A program made the position numbers and the translations under genes. Below, piece by piece: positions 44,049 to 53,114 of a stretch of DNA of 64,000 nt. Location of the stretch: contig NZ_RKHX01000002.1 of NCBI RefSeq assembly GCF_003755175.1, forward strand, positions 1 to 64,000, given 5' to 3'. Every line of letters starts with the position of its first letter. The stretch's first letter is position 1. Source of the stretch: Cellulomonas sp. PhB150. Its GTDB lineage: Bacteria; Actinomycetota; Actinomycetes; Actinomycetales; Cellulomonadaceae. The notes under the pieces were generated by a model that did not search any database, was not told the DNA's origin, and saw nothing but the letters and a program-made list of their open reading frames with translations.

Positions 44049-45693
44049 TCAACCGGCGAGGCTGACCTGGGCCGAGAGGTCCTGGGTGCGCAGCGCGTCG
44101 AGGAATCGCGTCGGTGTACCGATGGCGCGTTGCCACCCGTCCCCGCCACGGTCCTCGCCACCGTCTTCCCCGCCCTCTTCCCCGCCTCGGCCCGGTCCGG
44201 CGCGGGTCAGTGCGCGCAGCCATGCGGGTGCCCGGACCTCGGGGATGCCGTTGCGGGTGCGGATCTCCCAGCCGGAGGTCTCGATGGTGCGGTGGTGGTA
44301 CCAGCACAGCAGGCACCCGTTGGACGTGTGGGTGCCCTCGGGGTCGTCCTTGTGCGGCGTGATGTGGTGGACCTCGCACCACCCCGCAGGGACCTGGCAG
44401 CCGGGGATGACGCACCCACCGTCTCGCAGGGCGATGGCGCGGCGTTGCTGCCCGGTGAAGCACCGCTCCGGCGACCACAGACCCACGACCGCCCCGAGGT
44501 CGTCCAGGGCGATGCGCTGGATCGTGCCTGCGCAGGCGAGCTGCACGGTGGCGTCCATCGACAGGGGCAGTGGCCCACCGAAGCGGTCTCCGCTGAACGT
44601 CGCCGCGGTCCCGCGGCCGGCCTCGAGGTCGGACTGGCGCACGGAGACCAGCACGGTGGGGGAGTTGCCGGCCACCGACCGCTGCTCGGCCACGCGCGCC
44701 GCCGCACCGAGCGCCGTCGCGAGCACGTCGTGCATGAGCTGCGGCCGTGTGCGCGGGTCGTCGGGCAGAGCCGACGGGCTCAGAGGAGTGTCCTCTGCGC
44801 TCGGGTCGTCGCCGGGGTCCCACGCGTCGGCGTCGGCAAGGTGAGCGTCCGGAGCGTCCGGAGCGTTCAGCAGGTCCAGGGCGTCCGGGCCGTCGGCGGC
44901 CGAAGGCGGGACTGCGCCAGGAGCCGCGACGTCCGGCGTCCGAGGATTGGTGCAGGCGTCGGCGAACGCGGCGAGGGCGGCGGCGACCTCGGGCAGCAGC
45001 AGCCCGTTCAGCCGGACCAGCCCGCGGTAGGTGCCGCCCAGCCGCAGCGAGCGGTGCGCCAGGTCGGTCTCGGGCGGCTCGGTGCCGTCCTGGTCGAGGA
45101 ACGCCGCCCATGTCGCCGCCTGGACGCGCACCGAGTCCGCATCCGCCGGCGGAACCCCGCCGGGCTCAGCCGCCGAGCACGCGGCCACGAGCTCCCTCTC
45201 GGCCACCGCCACCGGCGCGTCACCCGCTGCTGCTCGGACCGGGTCGAGGTGGTCGACGATCGTCAACGCCGCATCGGTGCTGATCCGCCCCTGTGCCATC
45301 GCGGCACCCCACGTGCGCGAAGGGGGACGGCAGCGGCTGACCTGTCAGGCCCGTCGACTCCCGAGTCGCCCGACCCAGGCGCAGCCAGCGTGAGACGGAC
45401 GTCTGAGCGGCGCCCGTCACGCGTCGGATCAGCTCGCGCGAGGTGCGGCACCCTCGGCTCGCCGCCAGCCCGTCCCGCCCGTGGGCACGACTGCTGCGCT
45501 CGTCGACCTCCACCGCCATGGCGATGCGCCACGCGTCGACCTGCCGCGCGAGAGCCTCGACCGTGACCAGCCCGCCGAGGAGCTCGTCATCACCCCACGT
45601 CGTGATCTCGTGGCACGGCAGCGCAGACGGCCCGGCCCCGAGCGCGGCGCGCACGTGCGCCGCTGCATCGGTGACCGTGGCGGTGTCTGTCAT
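44049..45693 (-). pseudogene. DUF222/HNH endonuclease gene, frameshifted
   Basis: The N-terminal part runs from ATG 45693 (MTDTATVTDAAAHVRAAL) to PLPSPFAHVG, then the frame must change to reach AAMAQGRISTDAALTIVDHLDP. Removing one base of the CCCC run at 45307-45310 restores HVGAAMAQGRIS and a single protein of about 547 aa. The C-terminal HNH domain is intact: CVIPGCQVPAGWCEVHHITP, then SNGCLLCWYHHRTIE. The family (13E12 repeats in mycobacteria) is a putative nuclease. An SOS-like box lies about 35 bp upstream. The shift may be a real lesion, a sequencing error, or rescued by internal initiation at 45299. Confidence 0.88.
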
Positions 45694-45726
45694 GTGCTCA
45701 TCGTCCCATCGACCACTGACACGACG

Positions 45727-45742
45727 TCGAACGTACGTGCGA
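45727..45742. promoter_or_regulatory. LexA (SOS)-like box upstream of the HNH endonuclease gene
   Basis: TCGAAC-GTAC-GTGCGA matches the actinobacterial SOS consensus TCGAAC-N4-GTTCGA at 11 of 12 defined bases. It is 33 bp before ATG 45693, at the -35 position relative to GACGAT (minus strand, 45700-45705). Confidence 0.6.
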
Positions 45743-45834
45743 ATCAGAGGGCCCGTGGCCGATGTACTCGGTGGGTACGGGCGCGTGGTCGGGGCGTAGG
45801 TGCGGGTGTCAGTGGTGCGTGCCACGGTGGACGC

Positions 45835-46497
45835 ATGGCCTCCTCGAAGCTGAGCTCGTCCGCTGTCACCGACGCCGTCGACGCCCGCCACTGGCGCGTG
45901 ATGCTCCACCGCCTGCGCGCGACATTCACCGCGCCGGACTTCGCCGCCGCGGCGGCGTTCGTGGCGCGCGTGGCCGCGGTGGCCGACGACCACGACCACC
46001 ATCCCGACGTCCTGCTGCGCTGGGGGCAGGTCACCGTCACGACCTCCAGCCACGACGTCGGCGGGCTCACGCAGCGCGACGTCGACCTCGCCGCCGCGGT
46101 CTCCGCGGTCGCCGACGAGCTGGGCCTGGGGACCGCGGTGGAGCGCTCGGAGATCCTCGAGATCGCGGTGGACGCGCTCGACATCGCGGCCGTGCGCCCG
46201 TTCTGGGCCGCGGTCTTCGGGTATGACACGGCCGACGACGGGAGCGAGGTCAGCGACCCGGCCGGGGTCGGGCCGACGGTCTGGTTCCAGCAGATGGACG
46301 AGCCGCGTCCGCAGCGCAATCGGATCCACTTCGACATCACGGTCCCGCACGACCAGGCGACCCAGCGCGTGGAGGCGGCCGTCGCCGCCGGTGGCCACCT
46401 GGTGAGCGACGAGGCCGCGCCGGCGTTCTGGATCGTCGCCGACCCCGAGGGCAACGAGGTGTGCGTGTGCACGTGGCAGGGCCGGGCGAGCGCCTGA
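45835..46497 (+). CDS. Pterin-4a-carbinolamine dehydratase fused to a VOC domain
   Basis: 220 aa. The N-terminal PCD domain (about residues 5-98) has the active-site histidines in ADDHDHHPDVLLRWGQV and TTSSHDVGGLTQRDVDLA. The C-terminal VOC/glyoxalase-like domain (about 105-217) has PFWAAVFGYD, NRIHFDITVP and FWIVADPEGNEVCVC. PCD dehydrates 4a-hydroxytetrahydrobiopterin; the role of the attached VOC domain is unknown. ATG 45835 lies 6 nt after CACGGT. Confidence 0.88.
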   Translation: MASSKLSSSAVTDAVDARHWRVMLHRLRATFTAPDFAAAAAFVARVAAVADDHDHHPDVLLRWGQVTVTTSSHDVGGLTQRDVDLAAAVSAVADELGLGTAVERSEILEIAVDALDIAAVRPFWAAVFGYDTADDGSEVSDPAGVGPTVWFQQMDEPRPQRNRIHFDITVPHDQATQRVEAAVAAGGHLVSDEAAPAFWIVADPEGNEVCVCTWQGRASA

Positions 46498-46631
46498 CCT
46501 GCGGCGCTGCGCCCCCTCGGGGCCCGTGGACCACGAGGCGGACGCCCCGCGAACGTCGCCGCAGGCAGACGTAGCCTGACGCGGCAGCCGCGCGGTGCGG
46601 CCGCTCTCGCGTGTTGAAGGAGCTGACCGGT

Positions 46632-48494
46632 ATGAGCCGCCCCCTGCGCTCTCGGACGTCCACCCATGGCCGCAACATGTCCGGCGCCCGCGCCCTGTGG
46701 CGCGCGACCGGCATGGGCTCGGAGGACTTCGGCAAGCCGATCATCGCGATCGCGAACTCCTACACGCAGTTCGTGCCCGGCCACGTGCACCTCAAGGACA
46801 TGGGCGACCTGGTCGCCTCGGCAATCCGCGAGGCGGGTGGCGTGTCCAAGGAGTTCAACACCATCGCGGTCGACGACGGCATCGCGATGGGCCACGCCGG
46901 GATGCTCTACTCGCTGCCGAGCCGGGACCTGATCGCCGACTCGGTCGAGTACATGGTCCAGGCGCACTGCGCCGACGCGCTCGTGTGCATCTCCAACTGC
47001 GACAAGATCACGCCCGGCATGCTCAACGCAGCGCTGCGCCTGAACATCCCGGTGATCTTCGTCTCCGGCGGCCCCATGGAGGCCGGCAAGGCTGTCGTGG
47101 CCAACGGCGTCGCGTCCACCCCGCTGAACCTCATCAACGCGATCAACTACTCGGCCGACGACAACGTGTCCGACGAGGCCCTGGCCGCCGTCGAGGAGGC
47201 CGCGTGCCCCACGTGCGGCTCGTGCTCGGGCATGTTCACCGCCAACTCGATGAACTGCCTCACCGAGGCCCTCGGCTTGTCGCTGCCCGGCAACGGCTCC
47301 ACGCTGGCCACGCACGCCGCCCGCCGCGAGCTCTTCCTCGAGGCCGGCCGCACGATCGTCGACCTGGCCCGCCGCTACTACGAGGACGAGGACGACACCG
47401 CGGCGCCCCGCGGGATCGCGACCAAGGCCGCCTTCGCCAACGCCATGACGCTCGACGTCGCGATGGGCGGCTCGACCAACACGGTGCTGCACATCCTGGC
47501 CGCTGCTCAGGAGGGTGAGGTCGACTTCGACCTCACCGACATCGAGGGCCTGTCCCGCCGCGTGCCGTGCCTGTCGAAGGTCGCGCCGAACCACCCGAGC
47601 TTCCACATGGAGGACGTGCACCGCGCCGGCGGCATCCCCGCACTGCTCGGAGAGCTCGACCGGGCCGGGCTGCTCGACCACGACGTGACGTCGGTGCACA
47701 CCCCGACCCTGCGCGCCTGGCTCGACGACTGGGACGTGCGCGGGGGCAAGGCGACGGAGCAGGCGGTCGAGCTGTTCCACGCCGCTCCCGGCGGCGTGCG
47801 CACCACCGAGGCGTTCTCGACGCAGAACCGCTGGGACCGCCTCGACACGGACGCCGCCAACGGGTGCATCCGCGACCTCGAGCACGCCTACACGGTCGAG
47901 GGCGGCCTCGCGGTGCTGCGCGGCAACCTCGCCGAGGACGGTGCCGTGCTCAAGACCGCCGGCATCGACCCGGACGTGTTCCACTTCGTCGGCCGCGCGC
48001 TGGTCTGCGAGTCGCAGGACGAGGCCGTCGAGAAGATCCTCACCAAGCAGGTCGAGCCCGGTCACGTGGTCGTCGTGCGCTACGAGGGTCCCGCGGGCGG
48101 CCCGGGCATGCAGGAGATGCTCTACCCGACGTCGTTCATCAAGGGACGCGGCCTGGGCAAGGTCTGCGCGCTGATCACCGACGGCCGCTTCTCCGGCGGG
48201 TCGAGCGGGATCTCCGTGGGTCACATCTCGCCCGAGGCGGCGGCCGGCGGGACGATCGGCCTCATCGAGGACGGCGACGAGATCGAGATCGACGTCGACA
48301 CGCGCCTCATCCGGGTCAACGTGCCCGACGAGGTCCTCGCCGAGCGCCGCGCCAAGATGGAGGCCTCGGAGAACCCGTGGCAGCCGCTGAACCGCGACCG
48401 CTACGTGTCTCCCGCGTTGCAGGCGTACGCGGCGATGGCCACGTCCGCAGACCGCGGCGCGGTCCGCGACGTGTCGCTGCTGCGCCGCCGCTGA
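46632..48494 (+). CDS. ilvD: Dihydroxyacid dehydratase, E. coli-type
   Basis: 620-aa Fe-S enzyme forming 2-keto acids from dihydroxy acids in Ile/Val (and Leu precursor) synthesis. Cluster cysteines are C123 ([10 protein letters not shown]) and C195 in [10 protein letters not shown], matching the numbering of the E. coli enzyme. The position that supplies a third cysteine in the [2Fe-2S] class reads [14 protein letters not shown] 46632 has AAGGAG 9-10 nt upstream; a possible -10 (TAGCCT, 46572-46577) leaves a leader of about 50 nt. A second, different ilvD lies at 49913. Confidence 0.95.
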   Translation: MSRPLRSRTSTHGRNMSGARALWRATGMGSEDFGKPIIAIANSYTQFVPGHVHLKDMGDLVASAIREAGGVSKEFNTIAVDDGIAMGHAGMLYSLPSRDLIADSVEYMVQAHCADALVCISNCDKITPGMLNAALRLNIPVIFVSGGPMEAGKAVVANGVASTPLNLINAINYSADDNVSDEALAAVEEAACPTCGSCSGMFTANSMNCLTEALGLSLPGNGSTLATHAARRELFLEAGRTIVDLARRYYEDEDDTAAPRGIATKAAFANAMTLDVAMGGSTNTVLHILAAAQEGEVDFDLTDIEGLSRRVPCLSKVAPNHPSFHMEDVHRAGGIPALLGELDRAGLLDHDVTSVHTPTLRAWLDDWDVRGGKATEQAVELFHAAPGGVRTTEAFSTQNRWDRLDTDAANGCIRDLEHAYTVEGGLAVLRGNLAEDGAVLKTAGIDPDVFHFVGRALVCESQDEAVEKILTKQVEPGHVVVVRYEGPAGGPGMQEMLYPTSFIKGRGLGKVCALITDGRFSGGSSGISVGHISPEAAAGGTIGLIEDGDEIEIDVDTRLIRVNVPDEVLAERRAKMEASENPWQPLNRDRYVSPALQAYAAMATSADRGAVRDVSLLRRR

Positions 48495-48508
48495 GCAGTC
48501 ATACCGGT

Positions 48509-48514
48509 TATACT
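48509..48514 (+). promoter_or_regulatory. -10 box and possible operator of mazEF
   Basis: TATACT, 6 nt before GTG 48521, with no ribosome site. The overlapping ATACCGGTTAT holds an ACCGGT palindrome (48503-48508) and may be the antitoxin's own binding site. Confidence 0.55.
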
Positions 48515-48520
48515 CGCCGC

Positions 48521-48775
48521 GTGAAGACGGCGATCTCGGTTCCTGACTCGACCTACAGCGCCGTCGAAGCGCGTGCCGCTTCGCTGGGCATCAGCCGCTC
48601 GGAGTTCTACACGCGGGGTGCCCAGCTGCTCCTGGAGCGCACCGACGCCGCGAGCGTCACTGCACGCATCGATGTCGTCGTGGAGTACCTCGGCGCGGCT
48701 GAGGCGAGCCACGAGGTCGCCGTCGCCGCAGGGCGTCGAGTGCTCGCGGACGGCGCCGACGAGGAGGCGTGGTGA
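48521..48775 (+). CDS. mazE: MazE-type antitoxin
   Basis: 84 aa. The N-terminal ribbon-helix-helix (KTAISVPDSTYSAVEARA then LGISRSEFYTRGAQ) resembles the MazE6-like antitoxins of mycobacteria; the C-terminal half would wrap the toxin. GTG start after TATACT; its TGA overlaps the toxin start by GTGA. Confidence 0.87.
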   Translation: MKTAISVPDSTYSAVEARAASLGISRSEFYTRGAQLLLERTDAASVTARIDVVVEYLGAAEASHEVAVAAGRRVLADGADEEAW

Positions 48776-49113
48776 TTGCTCGGGGCGAGGTCTACTGGGC
48801 CGACCCGGGGGAGCCGGACGGGAGTCGCCCCGCCCTGCGTCGGCCGGTCGTCGTCGTGCAGGACGACGCGTACAACGCGAGCGCGCTCGCCACCACGCTC
48901 GTCGCGGTCATGACGAGCAACACCGCACTCGCAGGGATGCCGGGCAACGTGCTCGTTCCCGCCGGAGCGGCTGGTCTGCCACGCGACAGCGTCGTCAACG
49001 TGACGGCACTGGTCACGATGAACAAGCGTGAGCTGGTCGAACGAGCCGGCATGCTGCCTGCGGCCTTGGCCTACGACGTCTCCCGCGGGCTGGCCCAGGT
49101 GCTGGGCCTGTAG
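48772..49113 (+). CDS. mazF: MazF-type endoribonuclease toxin
   Basis: 113-aa sequence-specific mRNA interferase of the PemK/MazF fold. It opens ARGEVYWADPGEPDGSRP, with RRPVVVVQDDAYNAS (conserved Arg) and PRDSVVNVTALVTMNK near the C-terminus. GTG 48772 is preferred over the adjacent in-frame GTG 48769 since GGAGG (48763-48767) then has a 4-nt spacer and a GTGA overlap. Convergent with the AIM24-like gene 6 bp away. Confidence 0.92.
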   Translation: MIARGEVYWADPGEPDGSRPALRRPVVVVQDDAYNASALATTLVAVMTSNTALAGMPGNVLVPAGAAGLPRDSVVNVTALVTMNKRELVERAGMLPAALAYDVSRGLAQVLGL

Positions 49114-49119
49114 GCGCGC

Positions 49120-49800
49120 TCAGTTCGACGAGTCGTGCCGCGGCAGCCGGGCGTCGAGCCAGCTGATGAGGTCGGTCGTGCTGCGGGTCTGCATGAACAC
49201 CTGCCCGGGCCCGACGAACTCGGCCACCAGCCCCTCGCCGCCCAGGAACGTGGTCTTCCAGGTGCCGGCCTTGCGGATCGAGTACTGCACGGTGCTCTCG
49301 AAGGCGACGATGTGCCCGGTGTCGATGACCATCCGCTCGCCCGGCGCGAGCGTCGCGCCGCGGATGCCGCCGTACGCCGCGACGAGCAGGTCGCCCTGGC
49401 CGGAGCACCGCAGGAGGATCAGGCCCGCTCCGGAGAAGAACCCCTTCGCCCCGCCCCACGACGAGTCGACCTCGACGCTGAGGTCGGAGGCGAGCCATCC
49501 GCCTGACTGCACGAGCAGCTCGTCACCGCCCGGGAGGTGCACCTGGGCGATGTCGCCGGGCAGCGCCGGTGCGATGCCCAACGTCCCGCCCGCCTTGGAC
49601 GAGAACTCGTTGACGAAGAAGCTCTCGCCGCCGAACGCGCGCCGCAGCCCCTTCATGAATCCGCCGCGGGTGGAGGTCTCCACGGTGATGTCGCCGCGCT
49701 GGCTGGCCATCGCCCCCGACTCCACCCGGACCGATCCGCCCGGCTCCAGGGTGATCTCGGCGAATGCGAATGCGGGCCCGTCGTCGATCTGCACGTGCAC
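49120..49800 (-). CDS. AIM24/TIGR00266-family protein
   Basis: 226-aa beta-rich protein with the usual run SVRVESGAMASQRGDITVET, GESFFVNEFSS, LLRCSGQGDLLVAAYGGI and a C-terminal GPGQVFMQTRS. No signal peptide or membrane segment. Family members may bind at membranes, but the biochemical role is unknown. GTG 49800 has AGGAGGAG 5-6 nt upstream. Divergent from the second ilvD. Confidence 0.88.
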   Translation of the reverse strand: MHVQIDDGPAFAFAEITLEPGGSVRVESGAMASQRGDITVETSTRGGFMKGLRRAFGGESFFVNEFSSKAGGTLGIAPALPGDIAQVHLPGGDELLVQSGGWLASDLSVEVDSSWGGAKGFFSGAGLILLRCSGQGDLLVAAYGGIRGATLAPGERMVIDTGHIVAFESTVQYSIRKAGTWKTTFLGGEGLVAEFVGPGQVFMQTRSTTDLISWLDARLPRHDSSN

Positions 49801-49899
49801 GGTGGTCTCCTCCTGGCGTCGTCGTCCGGCCACGCCATCATGCCCGGTCCGGCCGCGACCCGTGGGCGGTCGCACGTAGCACCTGACCTGGGCCGGTCC

Positions 49900-49905
49900 T
49901 ACACT
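49900..49905 (+). promoter_or_regulatory. -10 box of second ilvD
   Basis: TACACT, 7 nt before ATG 49913, with no ribosome site. Confidence 0.55.
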
Positions 49906-49912
49906 CCGGAAC

Positions 49913-51628
49913 ATGACCGCTACGCCCGAAGTCACCGGTGACGTCGACATCAAGCCCCGCTCCCGCACGGTCACCGACGGGCTGGAGGCGACCGCCTCGC
50001 GCGGCATGCTCCGGGCCGTCGGCCTGGGCGACGACGACTTCGCGAAGCCGCAGATCGGCGTCGCGAGCTCGTGGAACGAGATCACGCCGTGCAACCTCTC
50101 GCTCCAGCGCCTCGCGCAGGCCGCGAAGGCAGGCGTGCACGCCGCGGGCGGGTACCCGCTCGAGTTCGGCACGATCTCGGTGTCCGACGGCATCTCGATG
50201 GGCCACGAGGGCATGCACTTCTCGCTCGTGAGCCGCGACATCATCGCGGACTCCGTGGAGACGGTCATGCAGGCCGAGCGTCTGGACGGCTCGGTGCTGC
50301 TGGCCGGCTGCGACAAGTCGCTGCCCGGCATGCTCATGGCCGCCGCGCGGCTCGACCTGGCCAGCGTGTTCCTCTACGCCGGCTCGATCGCGCCCGGCTG
50401 GGTCAAGCTCGAGGACGGCACCGAGAAGGACGTGACGATCATCGACGCGTTCGAGGCCGTCGGCGCGTGCGCGCGCGGGCTCATGAGCCGCGAGGACGTC
50501 GACCGCATCGAGCGCGCCATCTGCCCCGGCGAGGGTGCCTGCGGCGGGATGTACACCGCCAACACGATGGCCTCGGTCGCCGAGGCGATCGGCATGTCGA
50601 TCCCGGGCTCCGCCGCCCCGCCGTCGGCCGACCGCCGCCGCGACGCCTTCGCGCACAAGTCCGGCGAGGCCGTGGTCGAGATGCTCCGCCGGGGCATCAC
50701 CGCGCGGCAGATCATGACCAAGGAGGCGTTCGAGAACGCGATCGCCGTGGTCATGGCGTTCGGTGGGTCGACGAACGCGGTCCTGCACCTGCTCGCGATC
50801 GCGCACGAGGCCGAGGTGGACCTCACGCTCGACGACTTCTCCCGCGTCGCGGCTCGCGTGCCGCACCTCGGCGACCTCAAGCCCTTCGGTCGCTACGTCA
50901 TGAACGACATCGACCGCATCGGCGGCGTGCCCGTCGTCATGAAGGCGCTGCTCGACGCCGGGCTGCTGCACGGCGACTGCCTGACGGTGACCGGCAAGAC
51001 CATCGCCGAGAACCTGGCCGACGTGAACCCGCCGGACCCCGACGGCAAGATCCTGCGCGCGCTGGACAACCCGATCCACCGCACGGGTGGCATCACGATC
51101 CTGCACGGTTCGCTCGCGCCGGAGGGCGCGGTCGTGAAGTCGGCCGGGTTCGACTCCGACGTCTTCGAGGGGACTGCGCGCGTCTTCGATCGCGAGCGGG
51201 CCGCGATGGATGCGCTCGAGGACGGCACGATCGTCGCGGGCGACGTCGTGGTGATCCGGTACGAGGGCCCGAAGGGCGGCCCGGGCATGCGCGAGATGCT
51301 CGCCATCACCGGCGCGATCAAGGGCGCCGGCCTGGGCAAGGACGTCCTCCTGCTCACGGACGGGCGGTTCTCGGGCGGCACCACCGGCCTGTGCGTGGGC
51401 CACGTCGCGCCCGAGGCGGTCGACGGCGGGCCGATCGCCTTCATCCAGGACGGTGACCGGATCCGGCTCGACGTCGCGAACGAGACGCTGGACGTGCTGG
51501 TCACGGAGGAGGAGCTCGAGGGCCGCAAGGTCGGCTGGGCGCCGCTGCCCCCGACGTACACGCGCGGCGTCCTGGCGAAGTACGCCAAGCTCGTGCAGTC
51601 GGCGTCGAAGGGCGCCGTCCTGATCTGA
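49913..51628 (+). CDS. ilvD: Dihydroxyacid dehydratase, mycobacterial/plant type
   Basis: 571-aa homologue of the enzyme at 46632, from a distinct branch. Cluster cysteines C60 ([10 protein letters not shown]), C133 ([10 protein letters not shown]) and one of C204/C210 ([17 protein letters not shown]) follow the three-cysteine pattern of [2Fe-2S] dehydratases of plants and mycobacteria. The gene is leaderless and monocistronic. Which of the two enzymes serves growth under oxidative conditions is inferred, not shown. Confidence 0.94.
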   Translation: MTATPEVTGDVDIKPRSRTVTDGLEATASRGMLRAVGLGDDDFAKPQIGVASSWNEITPCNLSLQRLAQAAKAGVHAAGGYPLEFGTISVSDGISMGHEGMHFSLVSRDIIADSVETVMQAERLDGSVLLAGCDKSLPGMLMAAARLDLASVFLYAGSIAPGWVKLEDGTEKDVTIIDAFEAVGACARGLMSREDVDRIERAICPGEGACGGMYTANTMASVAEAIGMSIPGSAAPPSADRRRDAFAHKSGEAVVEMLRRGITARQIMTKEAFENAIAVVMAFGGSTNAVLHLLAIAHEAEVDLTLDDFSRVAARVPHLGDLKPFGRYVMNDIDRIGGVPVVMKALLDAGLLHGDCLTVTGKTIAENLADVNPPDPDGKILRALDNPIHRTGGITILHGSLAPEGAVVKSAGFDSDVFEGTARVFDRERAAMDALEDGTIVAGDVVVIRYEGPKGGPGMREMLAITGAIKGAGLGKDVLLLTDGRFSGGTTGLCVGHVAPEAVDGGPIAFIQDGDRIRLDVANETLDVLVTEEELEGRKVGWAPLPPTYTRGVLAKYAKLVQSASKGAVLI

Positions 51629-51692
51629 CGGTAGGGCAGACCCCCGCAACGGTCGGTGGGGCTGCCGCACAGACCTCGCCCGACGACGTCCC

Positions 51693-51698
51693 TAGCGT
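51693..51698 (+). promoter_or_regulatory. -10 box of DUF2306 gene
   Basis: TAGCGT, 7 nt before ATG 51706, no ribosome site. The identical box precedes the next gene. Confidence 0.5.
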
Positions 51699-51705
51699 CG
51701 GAGCC

Positions 51706-52434
51706 ATGACGACGACGGACACGACGCCCGCGCCCCGCCCGACCGCCGTGCGACAAGGGTCCCGCATCAGCTGGGCCGTCGTCGTGCTGACGTCCGTGGC
51801 GATCGCCACCTACGCGGTCAGCCCGTACCTGGTGCGGTCGCTGGAGGCACTCGCGTCCGACGACGTGGGGCTGGCCCCCGGGTACGCCGGCCGGGGAGCA
51901 GCGATCCTCGCGGCCTTCTACCTGCACGTCGTCGCGGGCGGGACCGCCCTGCTCGTCGGGCCGTTCCAGTTCTGGGCGGGGCTCCGCCGACGACGACCGG
52001 CGGTGCATCGCGCGCTCGGCCGCACGTACCTCGGCGCGGTCGGCGTCGCCGGCCTCGCAGCCCTGGTACTCGCGCCGGTCAACACCGCGGGCCTCGTCGG
52101 CTTCCTCGGGTTCGGCACGCTCGCCGTGCTCTGGCTGCTCACCGCGTGGCGCGGCTACCGGTCCGTCCGGTCCGGCGACGTGCGAGCCCACCAAGCCTGG
52201 ATGATCCGCAGCTTCGCGCTCACGTACGCGGCCGTGACGCTGCGCGCGTGGACCGGCGTGCTGATCGCGGCGCAGGTCCCGTTCGTCTCGGGCACGTTCG
52301 ACCCCGAGGCCGCATTCGCCAACGCCTACGCCGCCGTGCCGTTCCTGTGCTGGCTGCCGAACCTCGTGGTGGCCGAGTGGCTCGTGCGGCGCCGGGGCCT
52401 GCCGACGGTGCGGATCGTGGAGCTGCGGGACTAG
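51706..52434 (+). CDS. DUF2306 membrane protein
   Basis: 242 aa with five to six helices. Family features include HVVAGGTALLVGPFQFWAGLR followed by HRALGRTYLGAVGVAGLAAL (each block shortened) and VRAHQAWMIRSFALTYAAVTL; repeated histidines and arginines at helix ends suggest cofactor or quinone contacts, but function is unknown. Its TAG overlaps the -10 box of the next gene. Confidence 0.82.
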   Translation: MTTTDTTPAPRPTAVRQGSRISWAVVVLTSVAIATYAVSPYLVRSLEALASDDVGLAPGYAGRGAAILAAFYLHVVAGGTALLVGPFQFWAGLRRRRPAVHRALGRTYLGAVGVAGLAALVLAPVNTAGLVGFLGFGTLAVLWLLTAWRGYRSVRSGDVRAHQAWMIRSFALTYAAVTLRAWTGVLIAAQVPFVSGTFDPEAAFANAYAAVPFLCWLPNLVVAEWLVRRRGLPTVRIVELRD

Positions 52435-52437
52435 CGT
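52432..52437 (+). promoter_or_regulatory. -10 box of PNPOx-family gene
   Basis: TAGCGT overlaps the upstream stop codon and is 7 nt before ATG 52445, favouring that ATG over GTG 52436. Confidence 0.5.
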
Positions 52438-52444
52438 GCGAGGC

Positions 52445-53020
52445 ATGGGAAAGGTGCACGAGTCGATCGACGGTCGCCTGCGGGCGTTCGTCGAGAAGCA
52501 GCCGGTGTTCTTCGTCGCGACCGCGCCGAGCGGGCCGGACGGGCACGTGAACGTGTCCCCGAAGGGGATCCCGGGCTCGTTCGTCGTGATCGACGACCAC
52601 ACCGTCGCCTACGTCGACCTCACCGCCAGCGGCTCCGAGACCATCGCGCACCTGCGGGAGAACGGCCGCATCACGATCATGTTCTGCGCGTTCGACGGCC
52701 CGCCGAACATCGTCCGGCTGCACGGCCGCGGCCGCTTCGTCACCCTGTACGACGAGGGCTTCGACGACCTGCTCGCGCTGTTCCCCGCCGACCTGCCCGA
52801 GGAGCGCGGCACCCGTGCGGTGATCGTCGTCGACGTCGAGCGCGTGTCCGACTCGTGCGGCTACGGGGTCCCGCTCATGAGCTACGAGGGCGAGCGCGAC
52901 CTGCTGCCGCCGTACATGGAGCGCAAGGGCGTCGACGGCCGCGCGGACTACCGCCGCCTGAAGAACCGCGTGAGCATCGACGGCCTGCCGGGCTTCGACA
53001 TGGACCCCGCGCCGCGCTGA
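52445..53020 (+). CDS. Pyridoxamine 5'-phosphate oxidase-family flavin protein
   Basis: 191-aa split-barrel. VFFVATAPSGPDGHVNVSPKG (cut to its core) and AYVDLTASGSETIAHLREN are typical of the FMN-binding PNPOx-like group; the long C-terminus CGYGVPLMSYEGERD is conserved in a subfamily that is not involved in vitamin B6 synthesis. Substrate unknown; F420 binding is possible but not visible. Confidence 0.85.
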   Translation: MGKVHESIDGRLRAFVEKQPVFFVATAPSGPDGHVNVSPKGIPGSFVVIDDHTVAYVDLTASGSETIAHLRENGRITIMFCAFDGPPNIVRLHGRGRFVTLYDEGFDDLLALFPADLPEERGTRAVIVVDVERVSDSCGYGVPLMSYEGERDLLPPYMERKGVDGRADYRRLKNRVSIDGLPGFDMDPAPR

Positions 53021-53114
53021 TCAGCGCGAACCCTCAACACCCGCCGCCTCGGTGCCGATGCGCTGAGCATGCCGGGGGTGCCGGCAGCGGGCCGCTCGAG
53101 GGGGACGACCAGGC

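Noticed and set aside
53021-53114. Small gene or regulatory RNA before the first ABC pair
   Set aside because: The 94-bp gap shows only weak imperfect repeats (GCCGGGGGTGCCGGC) and no credible start or terminator.
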